Positions 12,560 through 23,529 of a stretch of 64,000 nt of DNA are shown piece by piece. The position numbers and the translations under genes were made by a program. The DNA is taken from NCBI GenBank assembly GCA_030620095.1, contig JAUTXW010000871.1, positions 496,001 to 560,000 on the forward strand, given 5' to 3'. The notes beneath the pieces are model-generated. The model saw only the letters and a list, made by a program, of their open reading frames with translations. It searched no databases and had not been told where the DNA came from. Source of the DNA: Kuschelorhynchus macadamiae. Its lineage: Eukaryota > Arthropoda > Insecta > Coleoptera > Curculionidae. Positions within the stretch are counted from its first letter, which is position 1. Each line of letters begins with the position of its first letter.

Positions 12560-12825
12560 GCAGGTAAGCCAAGGCAGAGGTTAAGATGGACAGATCAAAT
12601 GAAACGAAAGAATTGGGACATCTTACTTAATCCATGAACGGCAACAAGTTAAAACGTATCACACAAAGTGTAGAGAAAATCAAATCTGCATCTCCTGACC
12701 GCACGCTTACAGAAATCCTTGACACTCTGAAGCAAAAATTATCCGTGTACGCCGCAAGACTCCGAAGATATAAAGAATCAAATGAAAGAAAGGACGCTAA
12801 CAACCTGTTTCGAAGAAATATATAA
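12560..12825 (+). pseudogene. R4/Dong-type element, pre-RT region
   Basis: A 63-codon open frame (12634-12825) ends RLRRYKESNERKDANNLF, a motif typical of the region just N-terminal to the RT in R4-clade proteins. The upstream frame (KPRQRLRWTDQMKRKNWD) resembles the short DNA-binding stretch near the start of these proteins. The coding is cut off after NLFRRN by AT-rich DNA. The expected continuation (RQFYQKI) appears at about 13405. Confidence 0.65.
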
Positions 12826-13404
12826 TGTAGTGTATATGTCAAATCAATGAAAAACTGCAAACATTTTTTTACTATTAAAAACATGTTTTTATAGTTTCTA
12901 ATATTAATATTTCCTAATTTCCTGTTATAAAAGTACTGATTCTATTATTATAAGTATAATACAGTACAGGGATAAATTTTGCGTTTGTTTATGAATGTAG
13001 TCAGTATGCTCTTAACACCTTAAACAACCAATCTAAAGAAAATTTAAAAATACAGTAAAAAATATGTATTAATAAAAAAACATGAGAAGGTAAGAAAAAA
13101 TAACAACCGAATATATAGGTTTTTCTTAAATGTCTGAGTTCTTGCTCTTATGAATAGGTACTAAGGAACGAAAAACGTGCCACGTTATGGTAACAAATTT
13201 CGAAGGGGGGTGGGGCATCTAGGTTTTAGCATATGATTCTTACACAATAAGAATTAAGTATTTTAGGGTCGTATAAGATATCGGTGTAAATTAAAAGGCT
13301 TCGCGTTAGAGTGTCGCATAACAATATGTGCTTCATAGTTGAATAAGTGTTGACGTAGATAATTAACCTACGAATTGCAAAATATTGTTTTCGTTTCTTT
13401 GTAC
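12826..13404. other. AT-rich insertion splitting the R4-type coding region
   Basis: The protein similarity stops at NLFRRN and resumes at RQFYQKIMSNEE on the other side, so about 580 bases were inserted or replaced the original. No terminal inverted repeats or coding are evident. TGTA occurs near both edges and could be a short target duplication, but this is weak. Confidence 0.55.
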
Positions 13405-14520
13405 AGTAGACAGTTCTACCAAAAAATCATGAGCAATGAGGAGGCAAGAGTAATAGAATCACCGACCAAACAAGAGATCACAGAATACTGGAAAAGTATT
13501 TGGTCAGAACCGAAACTACACAATAATAACGCTTCATGGATTAAAGCGGAAGAAGACAGACACAAGTGCTTGGAGGAACAAAAGTACTTTGCAATGACAA
13601 CACAAGAACTTGCAGAAACAATCAAATACACGCATAACTGGAGATGTCCTGGAATAGATAACATTCATAACTTCTGGTACAAATAGTTTACCTCACACAT
13701 GAAGCTTTCACTCGCCATTAATGAAATTATTTTAAAACCTAGCACCCCCCCAGTTTTCTCACCCAAGGAATAACATATCTTAAACCAAAAATTCAGACAA
13801 TAAGAACTCGTCAAATTACCGACCTATTACGTGCCTTCCAACCCTATATAAGATCATCACAGCCACAATTACCAAGAGAATAGAACAACATCTAGCACGC
13901 AAAAACATTCCAATGGAAGAGCAAAAAGGTTGCAGGAAAAACAGCCGAGGATGCAAGGAGCAGCTAATTATAGACAGAGTCATCATAGAACAAATCAGGA
14001 AAAATTATAGAAACCTTCATACTAGTTACATAGATTATAAAAAAGCCTTTGATTCGATACCCTACATTTGGCTAACCAGAGTGCTAGAATTATACAAAGT
14101 CAATAAAAACCTCAGGCAATTTCTTACGCAAATCATGAGTACGTGGAAAACTAAGATCAACCTGAGAACACAAAAAGAACACATCGAAACAGAAGAGATC
14201 TACATTAGACGAGGTATATTCCAGGGAGATTCACTCAGCGCTTTGTGGTTTTGCCTCTGTCTCAATCCACTCTCAAACACACTGAATAACACAAACTTCG
14301 GATTCCAAATTAAACAACAAAAAATAACCTACACAAAATAAACCATCTCTTGTACATGGATGACATAAAATTATATGCAAGCACAAAGGCACAGCTAAAG
14401 GAACTCCTTAAAATCACAGAAACGTTTACCCTGGACATCAACATGGAATTTGGTATAAGTAAATGTAAGCTACTTCATATCAACAAGGGACAGTGAAAAG
14501 ACTACTCTACTAGGGAAACA
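13405..14520 (+). pseudogene. R4/Dong-type reverse transcriptase domain
   Basis: The order is EYWKSIWSEPKLHNNNASWI and NWRCPGIDNIHNFW (pre-RT and RT box 0-1). A frameshifted stretch follows, then EEQKGCRKNSRGCKEQLIID, box A YIDYKKAFDSIP, box B RRGIFQGDSLSALWFCL, and box C YMDDIKLYAS at about 14352. These are hallmarks of the R2/R4 group, in which EQKGC precedes box A. The coding is spread over at least three frames, with a stop at 13686, damage between 13690 and 13912, a stop at 14341 and another near 14497. It would copy RNA by target-primed reverse transcription; this copy cannot. Confidence 0.88.
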
Positions 14521-14544
14521 ATCAACAATGAAACTATAGATAAC

Positions 14545-15249
14545 ATGCTCACAGAAGAAACATACAGATACCCAGGCTTCCATCAAAGAACCAAAATTAA
14601 CCACACTCATATCAAATCAGAGCTCAAGACGGAATTTAAAACCAGACTCACAAAGCTACTAAAAACAAAACTGAATTCCAAAAATTTAACGAGAGCTGTT
14701 AATACCTTCGCAATACCTATTCTTACGTATTCGTTTGGTATCATTAAATGGTCACACACAGACATAAAAAACATTCACATTCTCATACCCTCTGAATTCA
14801 CTAAACACAGGAAGTTACATCCCAACGCATGCAAGGAGAGGCTCACCATCGAGAGAAAAGAAAGAGGGAGGGGAATTATAGATATACAATCGCTAAATCA
14901 AAAACAAATTTACGAAATCAGAAAATTCTTTCACAACAAACAAACTAACCCCCACAAGGCAATAGTGAAGGCAGACAAGAATTATACACCGCTCGACCTG
15001 TCTCAAACGAGCCACGCAGCAGATGTACACAGTCACATTCAATCACGACTAGAAAAGATGAACGCCTGGTCTGAAAAAATACTTCACGGAAGACACAGAT
15101 ACTACATAAAGCAAGACTACATACATAAAAAGCTTTCATATACGTGGTTACAAGAAGGGCAGCTGTTCCCCGAAACAGAAGGTTTCCTGCTTGCCAAACT
15201 ACTGAAAGCACATCATCAAGAACACAACCATCGAAGACGAGAGATGTAG
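14545..15249 (+). pseudogene. R4/Dong-type element, thumb and linker region
   Basis: This 234-codon open frame follows the RT core. It contains the YPGF-type segment after the RT, LTRAVNTFAIPILTYSFGII, and a long region (CKERLTIERKERGRGIIDIQ) typical of the stretch between RT and endonuclease in R2/R4 proteins. It is the longest undamaged piece of the element. It ends at TAG 15247, just where the Cys-rich endonuclease region begins in another frame. Confidence 0.85.
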
Positions 15250-15822
15250 GAGACGTCACCAGCAGAGAGAAACGATCGATGACATAACGAGTGGATGTAG
15301 AATAATGGCCGGAACTGAATACACCGAGAGACACAACTCAGCAGCGAAGGTCGTTCATTAAGCATTAGCCACAACATGCAAACTAACGGAGAACACAGAC
15401 CCTTACTACCATTATACACCAACATCTATACTTGAAAACGAAAACTACAAGCTCTACTGGGACATTGACATCCACACAGATAAAACAATCCCCGTAAACA
15501 GACCCGATATGACCTTTCAATCCAAAAAAGAGAAAATCACTTATTTAATTGACATGGCTGTCCCCAACGACGAGAACGTCAAGCGAAATACAGTGAGAAG
15601 ATTGCCAAATACACCGACTTGGCAATGGAAGTAAAAAGGCTGTGGAAACAGGAAAGAGTCATCATTGTTCCTCTCGTGATATCAGTAACAGGTCTCATCC
15701 CAACAACGTTTACACCGCATTTGGCTCAATTAGAAATTAATACAGACATTCACAGGAACATCCAAAAATCGGTCATTTTGAAAACATGTAGCATCGTTAG
15801 ATCATTTCTTAATACACAATAG
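15245..15822 (+). pseudogene. R4/Dong-type restriction-like endonuclease domain
   Basis: One frame reads CRRRHQQRETIDDITSGC, then TEYTERHNSAAKVVH, which is the Cys/His motif before the nuclease in R2/R4 proteins. It continues YYHYTPTSILENENYKLYWD and NRPDMTFQSKKEKITYLIDM, which includes the catalytic PD...D pattern. After a frameshift near 15580 the end reads VPNDENV ... YTDLAMEVKRLWKQERVIIV and finishes at the TAG at 15820. The enzyme nicks the target site to prime reverse transcription. The damage is one early stop and at least one frameshift. Confidence 0.82.
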
Positions 15823-15955
15823 TTGTTTTTTTCCATTTTTTTTATTTTTATTTTTTGTACTGACTTAGTATAATCCCGTCAGTATAAAATACAACCACAG
15901 GAATACTGTGAGACAACAAGTCATAATAATACCAATAATAATAATAATATACTAA

Positions 15956-16557
15956 TTCTGGGTCACTTTGCATTCATTGTTGCATTTTTTATATTAAACC
16001 CAATGTAAAATAATACGATAATTAACAACATTATGCGTTAATATAACCCCAGTATGGGTATATGATTTGATGCTAATAAAAAGAATTTATATCCCACTTT
16101 ATTGATGACATCCGCAACTTATTGTTTTCTAACCACCAATTTATGCAAAAAAGAACGGAATGCATCTTAGGTGATAATAATCGTTGATTAGCAAAGTTTT
16201 TTTTCAACTGGTCAGTATTTTTATTTAGTAACTCTCTTATCGTTTAAAAATATTATCTCAGGTTCTCCTTTATATGCTATTGCAAGAAAAATAACTATTT
16301 TTTTTTTGAGGATATGGTCTAATTTATAGATCTGCGTCACTGTCCAGTAGGCTGTGAAAACAAAAGGCCAAATATGCAAAACTTGAAAGTATTAAAACTA
16401 AAACGCATTAGTAGCATGTTAATGTCACTTATCCGATATTTTTTCAAATGTTGGTGTGTTCCAGATGTTTTTTTCTTATTGATGTTAGTAATATTTTTGT
16501 TTGAGTTTTTCGTGTTATTGTTCGTGTTGTGTTTTTGTGTATTATTTTTCCCACAAA
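15956..16557. other. no gene recognised
   Basis: AT-rich spacer between the R4-type element and the mariner-like pseudogene. A terminal repeat for the latter was looked for and not seen. Confidence 0.5.
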
Positions 16558-17115
16558 ATGCTCTATTCAAACAAAGAGTTATATGACATGGTAGGAGTTT
16601 ATTTTGAAACCATGAGAAATGCTACAGTTGCTGCCAGGATGTATGTTTTGCAATATCCTGATAGACGCCGCCCCAGTAAAAAAAGTTCTTCTCTGAGTTA
16701 TTCATCGTTTGCGAATAACTGGATCCGTTCATCTTCCTATGTATCGCCAACAACGTAGAGGTTGCATCAAAAAGAATGTCATTAATGCTTTATCTTATGT
16801 TGAGTTTAATCCTCACTTAAGCACTACCTGTTATGTAAGACCTAAGAGTACCTCGAACTACTGTCCAAAATATTCTTAAGGAACATAGGTAAGCAATGTT
16901 ATGACTTTGAATCCTGTAAATTATACAGAGTTTTTGGAAAAACGCTCAATCTCGTCGATTTTTATTATATGGGGGTGACTTCGGAAGACTAGGAAGTGTC
17001 AACTTTTTTAATGACAATATGTACTTATTATTGGATATTCAGAAGGGTTTTCTTTTCCTGATTAAAATATACTTGAGCTTGTATCTTCATCCAAAAGAAT
17101 TACCACAAAAATCAA

Positions 17116-17215
17116 CAAAAACCGTGCCATATAAAAAACAATATTATGTTCGGAAGAAAATTCAGTTCTCTCTCTAACATAATATTATGTTGTTTCTTAT
17201 ATGGCACGATTTTTG
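17116..17215. repeat. large hairpin, arms 35-40 bp
   Basis: The left arm 17116-17150 (CAAAAACCGTGCCATATAAA...) and right arm 17176-17215 are inverted copies around a 25-base loop. A second, looser pair (GGAAAAACGCTC near 16940 and GAGCGTTTTTCC near 17265) suggests that the outer 300 bp also fold back. It may be a MITE. Confidence 0.75.
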
Positions 17216-17339
17216 TCGAATTCCTCGGCCACTTTTTAAGATAAATATAAAATTGAAAGGTCCGAGCGTTTTTCCAGAAAACATAAGTAAATATCCAAAA
17301 TGCAGTCTGCTTCGTTTTCATTGGGCTGCCATAAATAGG

Positions 17340-18402
17340 TTAGAACGCTAGAAATAACAATTTAGCTTGTCGATTTCGGATAACCTTCCCACAAAAACCA
17401 GTTATAGTCAAGTCAAACGCTCCCGAAATGCTTAGTCTGGACAGATCGTTGACATATAACAAGATCAAAAGCGGGCCCAAAACAGATCCCTGAGGAACAC
17501 CAGAAACAATTTCTCGTTCACTTGATTCCCTGTCATTAAACACTACTGACTGATAGCGCCCAGACAAATAAGAACTTATCCAGGCCAAAGTTGCACCTCT
17601 GAATCCATATGTTTCAAGTTTTCGCAACAGCACTCTATGATCTACACAATCAAATGCCTTGGTAAGGTCACAGAATACTGTTGCGGCAACTTCTCCATAG
17701 TTCAGAGTTGTATACAAGCTGTTAAGGAAAGAAAAAATTGCATCATTTGTGTTTTTGGACTCTTGAAAACCAAATTGAATACTGCTAACAAGATTGTGCG
17801 CCACAACGAAGTCAACGACTCGCCTCTTCACCAGCTTTTCAATAACCTTAGCTAATGTTGGAAGTAATGAAATAGGTCTAAAGTTAGAGGGCACTTCACG
17901 GTCACCACCTTTAAAAAGTGGAATAACTTTTGCTCGCTTTAGGGAAGGGGGAAAAATACCACTCTGAAAAGACAAATTTATTGCCTCTGCAAGCGTCTTT
18001 AGTGCGATAGCGGGCAAATGTAAAAGTATCCTCAAAAAAATATTATCCCAGCCAGATGTATTCTTATTTTTTAATTCTGTAAAGGTATCTTTAATTACAT
18101 TTATATCAGTTGGAGCAAAAAATAATGTATCTCTCACCCGTATACCATCAAGGAAGGTCAAAGGATCCTTTGTGGGATTTATATGAGAGGAGAAGTTGGC
18201 GGCCACGGTGCAGTAAAAGGAATTTAACTGATGACAAGTCATATTGGAACAGGTTGTCTGACCATTTTCTCCACACAGTTCCTTAACAATCCTCCAACTC
18301 TCCCTCTGTTCATTTGTGGATTGCTTCAGTCGATTGGCATTGTGAAGCTGTTTAGCTGCTTTAATTGTACTTCTATATACAGTTCGATATTTATTTATTT
18401 CT
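17340..18402 (-). pseudogene. jockey/CR1-group reverse transcriptase fragment
   Basis: On the minus strand the frame is open from about 18402. It begins with a pre-RT helix (KYRTVYRSTIKAAKQLHNAN) and continues through SGWDNIFLRIL, VIPLFKGGDREVPSNFRPIS, box A VFCDLTKAFDCVDH, SYLSGRYQSVVFN and box B SGVPQGSVLGPLLILLYVND. It loses similarity just before the YADD box C (SISGAFDLT...), so the 3' half is gone. Both ends are truncated. It resembles the 3' half found at 30.1-30.9 kb, so the two may be parts of one family. It lies reversed within the intron-like segment. Confidence 0.88.
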
Positions 18403-18864
18403 GTTTAATCAACTATATCTGGCTTGTTTCAGGTTACACCTATATCACTTTGTCCTGCACCAGGCACTGACTGTTGAAGATTTCGATCGAAGACTGGATT
18501 ATTGCAATTGGATTTTGGGTATGATGGTAGAAGATCGGCGTATTCTTTTACGCGTATTGTGGACAGATGAAGTAACTTTCCATAGCAATGAGGGTGTAAA
18601 TCTTCACAATCTTCATTATTGGTCCAGAACTAATCTGCGCTGGATGCCAGAACTCGACCATCAAGGTCACTGTTCTGTAAATGTTTGGGAATAGTCTTTG
18701 CAACTAGACGCACTACAAGGGGTGATATGATTGTCCGAATAAGAGACTGTATGCGAACACTTTCCATGGCAGAAGTAGAGACCGCAGTTTGGTTTACTCA
18801 AGGTAGAATGCATAAGTGCATTAAAAATGATGGACGACAATTTGAAGATTTAGGACGTTATTAA

Positions 18865-21121
18865 GCATTAATGTGACCCAGCATTATTTTATGATTATAA
18901 TTATTTTTACTTTTTGAGAAATATTAGTTTATCTGTTTGTAACGTTACACTTTTACGGTAACAAAATAAGTCTAATTATGATATTGCTATGGTGCTATAT
19001 TTATATTTTGTCATTCACCAAGATGTCAGGGACTATATTTTGGGAGTTATCTAGATTGTTTGATTTGAAATATTATTTTACGCTTCCTATTTTTCATTAC
19101 TATTTAAAATAAGTACTTAATATTGTACGCAACCGACAACTTGGTGTGTCATATACATATGTTTTAATTTTACCGATGCTGGGGATCTGGTTGTTGAAGC
19201 TTTCTTTAATACTCACCATACAAAAGGACCATATTTTTATAAGAATTTCATATTAGATGTTCATTAATACATGATTGTCCAATTATCTTACCCTAATATA
19301 TTTCTGTTCAGAAACAAGTTCATTATAAAAAACATGATTGGGCATGAGCTATTGTATTACAAACTAAACCAGATATTTCCAATATCTCCATTGTAGCCTG
19401 GTAACGCTAAATAAATTAGAAACATTTTATATACCACCAATTTGGTTTAATAATACGTTATTGTCTTTCAAAATCACGTTCAGTTCATTAAATGACTTGC
19501 CTTTTGATAAAATATAGTTTAAAAAATGTCACCTACAATGTTGATTTCCTGTAAACACATGTCAGAGATTCATTAAACAAAGGTTTGTGCTATTTAAGTA
19601 ATCCTTCTTATGTTTGGTTTAAAAAGCATACCGTTTATTTTCGTTTTACACAACTAATGAAGTTTGACGTTTTACTGCGGTGAGTCTAACATCTCTTTTT
19701 CATGTTCGCCTAAAACCCAAATAATTCCGTCCGACCACTGCAGTTTCATTATTTGTTAAAAACCTAAAAAGTTAAAGTTAAAGTTAATTATTAAGGGAGA
19801 GGCTTACATATATCTAACATAAATTATTCGAAAATAAATATTTAAATTCAATATATATAAAAATTTATTGAAATATTTACTGTATTCTGAGTTGCCTATC
19901 CTTTAAAAAATCGTTTATTTTTATCAAATCAATAAGGGGGAAAGAGACAAAATATAGGAATATTAAGATCAAGTTTTGGGTAGAGCACTTCTAACATGTT
20001 AGTTTTTTTTAGCCAAATTCCTATCTTTTTTTTAAACATTTTTTCTTTGACAAACCTCTTGGCTAAAATCGTTTTGGAACAAGTTCATTCTACTTAGTTT
20101 TGACTGTGGCCGCGAAAATTCAATTAAACGGCTGATCCTGTTCAAAGGTTGTTTTAAAATTTGTCTTGAACAGTGATCGAATAACAGCCAGGTAATTAAC
20201 AATTTTAATTTATTTTGGCAAGATTTATTTATCTTAATTTTTACAAATTTTACAATTAGGCTACAATGGATTTTTTCTCTTTTTTACAGCTCAGCGGTCA
20301 TTTTACCACCTTGCATTTTACGACTTTGCATTTTATCACTATAACATTTTCATTGAAATGTGAAAGCCTATATTTCACTTTTGTGGTAGTTTTGAACCCA
20401 ATAGTTTTCACATTAAGAACTTTTGGGTAATACGGTAACGAATACAAAATAAAAAACAAAACCTTTTTGTTACCGCAAGGTTTGTGGTTTCGACAGCACC
20501 CGTTTAAAAGGTTTTTGAAAACTTAGGTAATATTCTACTTACCGAACGTTGGCACAAACAAGATCCACTTTTACCGGAGACGTTTTGAAGTATTTGGCCT
20601 CTAGTATGCAGCCGAACAACCAGGCCCAAGTTTAAGTTATCACCTCCTGCTTACCTGCTACTTACTTGGTGAGATTTTTAACTTAAATTTATAAATTCAT
20701 CGTACCTTTTATTTTTAAATTTCATTTTCGAATTCTTATACTAATTTCTATGTATAAATATAATTTATATCACATTCTTGCATTTTCACACTGGTAAATA
20801 TTCACAAGTATAATAAAAAAAGGGAAATAATAATTGCATATTGTGTTTTACTGTTTGTCTGCATTTTTACTAAGGCACGGGTTGTATGAAGGACGTAATG
20901 TAGATTCTTTTTTTTACGTGTGTTGGCGCCCTTCCATTTTATATATATTTTTTGACTTTCCTTCTTCATACACTAAATGAAACGGATTGAAAAGTTTTGA
21001 ACTCCCCCAAAGCCGAACCACCGTATAAGCTAGCCTACGGGTTGTAATTGCAAACTCTTTAAATTGCAGTTAAGTAACAAATTTTTACAACGTGACTTAT
21101 AACACCGGAGTTTACGTTATA
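18865..21121. other. no gene recognised
   Basis: About 2.2 kb of AT-rich DNA without a supported frame. A GTTGGCGCCC word near 20927 resembles LTR-element junctions, but nothing else supports that. Confidence 0.5.
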
Positions 21122-21931
21122 TGTTGATGTGTTACAAATCGAACACAATAAGATATTTACACATAATAATTGTTTCGAAACTGAAACGTAGCTCTGTCAA
21201 TACGGTTTTAAAATAAAAAAAATAACCAGAAAATGAAAATCGTTTTCTTATTGGCGGCTGGTGTGCCATCTAGTGGTTGTAAAAAAACTCGAAATATAAT
21301 TTCTGATATTTTCTCTTGAGCGTATTATAACGCGATAGCTCTGTCACTTCGATTTTCGGAGATATAGCATTGTCGCGGTGCACTGGTGGCCTAATTTTAA
21401 TTATTTTATTAATATCTCCAGTTAGAAAAAAGATAAAAAGTTTGAGTCTGGGCTGGATTTTTAGGAATTTTATCTCTATTCAGATATTTAAAAAAAGACA
21501 TAGCGTGTGATTTAAAATTGTCACGAAAACGCCTAATAAATGTCTAGCTACCTACCACGGCAAAATAGATTTGTACAATATTTATACTGGAGATGATTGA
21601 GGAAAGAAAGCTCTTTTAAACGATAGCTAGTTTGTTTAATTCCGTTAACTTACGCCGGAGTTATTAGCATTTAAATAAAAAAATCTTTGACGTTTCTTGA
21701 CCACTATACGAGTATATTATGCGATAGAGCGAAATACCTTAAACAAAAAAAAATACCTATACTAAAAACGATGTTTTTGGTCGTAACAGTTGTGCCCCCT
21801 AGCGGCCATATTTCAAATTCAAAAATAATTTCCAGCAATTTCTCTTGACCGGTTTACTTATTAAAATGTGTGTCCCCAAGTTGTACGATAAACGGTTACC
21901 GAGTTATGGCCCATTCTTAGTTGGCCACCCG
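21122..21931 (-). repeat. dispersed ~0.8 kb repeat, copy 2 (inverted)
   Basis: This is the reverse complement of 10585-11371 over its full length with scattered differences. Its outer end GGGTGGCCAACTAAGAATGG lies at 21931. The two copies flank a 9.75 kb interval that contains the R4-type and mariner-like elements. Confidence 0.8.
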
Positions 21932-21978
21932 GTTCTATTTTTTTGCGTTTATTTTCCCTTATAGAGAAATTTTTATAA

Positions 21979-22146
21979 CGAATACAACAAATTTGGCATG
22001 ACAAGATCAACACAATTAGAGAAATCTTATATTACGGTAATTTAAAGAAAATAAACGTTGATGAGAAAACTTCAGTCTCATTGATTCATGCGACGAAGTT
22101 TTCAGGCTTGTTTGCGGATGCCCTAAAATCAAGCTATAAAAGTTAA
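21979..22146 (+). other. short unrecognised open frame
   Basis: About 55 codons ending KSSYKS have non-repetitive, protein-like composition (REILYYGNLKKINVDEKTSV, IHATKFSGLFADAL). A good splice acceptor-like tract (ATTTTCCCTTATAG) precedes it at about 21964, though the longest frame does not begin cleanly there. I do not recognise it. It may be an exon or a transposon scrap. Confidence 0.25.
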
Positions 22147-23529
22147 AATGAAATCTATTGTAAGAATGCAGTGAATCGAAATAGAGAGTTCAAGACTGTT
22201 AAATAAAACATGTCACCAATTCCAAACATGAATTCAAATCCATTGTAGGCCAAGTTAGATAAGCTCAAATTGAAATTCATAATTCAAGCAAAACAATGGT
22301 ACAAAAGCGATAAAGCGGGGGGCTCTCGGGGATTGATGTTTACAAATAGGCAATAGTCTAAAATGGGCCAAATTAAGCTAGTGGCGCCTATATAATAAAT
22401 TTTAGTGGATGGAGGAGCAAATAAAAAAAGAAACCATTCGAAAGAGATTATTAAAAATTATATAGATTACTAGTAATATTAATTAGGAATAATCTAATCT
22501 ATAAGTCATTAATAATGTTGCAGAATTTGAAAACGGTTGTTTTACCACTGCAGCATTAACTATTGTCATATCACAAAAATAAACAAGTTTATAAATTGCG
22601 ATTTCTGTGGTCACACATCAAAAGAATGTATTGGGATATTGAATAAAATTAATGAATATGAATAAAAGGTCACAAATGATTTTAATTTAAATCTTTCTGA
22701 TGTTTGTTCAATATATACTCTGTATAATTGGAAAATGCTATTGACAAAACAATTGAACGGAAAACAAAAGAGCAATGACATATGTGGTGTTTTTTAAATG
22801 GTTTTTGAAATCCCCGCATTTTTTGTGACATTTAAATGCCTCAAGTTTGCAATATATATAGTATATTTAAAACGATTACACATTTATTACTTGAACTGTT
22901 TACTAATAGTCATTTATGGCTAGTCATGGTTATCTCTAAATTGTCAAATGTATTACTTATTGAAGACACAGGGTGGGTATTTTAAAATTACTGTGACATG
23001 GTTATTAAAAGAGCAATACACAGAACTCTGAGTCTCTTCCAACGAGTGCTTACTTTATTGTAAAATCGAAAGATTTATTTAATACAATGTGAAAAGTACA
23101 TATATTCAAGCCAAGACTATCTTGAGTTGGTTTTTGAAAAAGACACAGGGTGTCGAAACAGCTGTCAAACTGGAACAAATTAGTGGAAATTATTTAACAA
23201 AAATAGTATGTTTATTTCATATACTAATTACATTCGTAACAAACGATAATATTTCAGTTAAAAAATATATTAGTATTTTGGTTTAAGAATAAGAATTTGA
23301 TAATTAAACCAAAAATTGCAGTAAAAGGGTTTCAAGTTCCCGTTCCCAATAAGAGGAAAAGGTGTTTATTACCACCTAAATCAGGATTAAAAAACCCACA
23401 AAACGATATAAAAACATATTTCTTAAACCGCAATCACAAAGAAGGAGCAGATGACAATATATTTATTGAAGCAAAATCATTTTTTTTGTGTCGGCGATCC
23501 TAATTTTCCTTTCGCCACTATGAAATATA
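22147..23529. other. mostly non-coding; two short unrecognised frames
   Basis: Frames at 23089-23286 (ILSWFLKKTQGVETAVKLEQ) and 23297-23503 (VPVPNKRKRCLLPPKSGLKN, with a basic KRKR cluster) look less random than the background but match nothing I know. The first contains no Met-rich start context. Confidence 0.3.

Larger units (their letters stand above)
11405..15926 (+). mobile_element. Dong/R4-type non-LTR retrotransposon, degraded
   Basis: A single plus-strand element is inferred from an OTU-like segment (11650-12090), a pre-RT region (12560-12825), an RT with boxes A, B and C (13400-14520), a downstream thumb region (14545-15249) and a restriction-like endonuclease region (15245-15822). 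TAA/ATA-rich repeats lie on both sides (about 11384-11404 and 15927-15955). Dong elements are known to insert into TAA repeats, which fits. The segment is visibly less AT-rich than its surroundings. About 580 bp of AT-rich DNA (12826-13404) interrupts it, and many stops and frameshifts show it is dead. Confidence 0.8.
16889..18432 (+). other. intron-like GT...AG segment within the transposase
   Basis: The segment starts GTAAGC after ACATAG and ends TTGTTTCAG before GTTACACC. Removing it restores CAT AGG TTA CAC (H R L H), exactly the expected HTH-to-catalytic linker. No target-site duplication is visible beyond the AG dinucleotide. Inside lie a large hairpin (17116-17215) and a reversed jockey-type RT fragment (17340-18402). 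It is either a true intron later invaded by a retrotransposon, or a 2-bp-duplicating insertion that mimics one. Confidence 0.6.
16558..18864 (+). pseudogene. mariner-like (rosa/DD41D-type) transposase, split by an intron-like segment
   Basis: The start MLYSNKELYDMVGVYFE and DRRRPSKK match the N-terminal HTH of the same family as the transposase at 39.3 kb. A frameshift and stop follow near 16690, then YRQQRRGCIKKNVINAL, VEFNPHLST and RTTVQNILKEHR up to 16888. The next residues, LHLYHFVLHQALTVEDFDRR, begin at 18433, so 1544 bases with GT...AG ends lie between and the codon across the junction is restored. The catalytic region keeps LLRVLWTDEVTFHSNEGVN (first Asp) and HNLHYWSRTN. After VNVWE about 100 residues holding the second and third acidic residues are missing; a C-terminal piece (GDMIVRIRDCMR ... 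CIKNDGRQFEDLGRY) closes the gene at 18864. It is therefore inactive. Confidence 0.85.

Noticed and set aside
20868..20960. GTTGGCGCCC word as a retroviral-type primer-binding junction
   Set aside because: No flanking LTR, no gag-pol coding and no second copy nearby.
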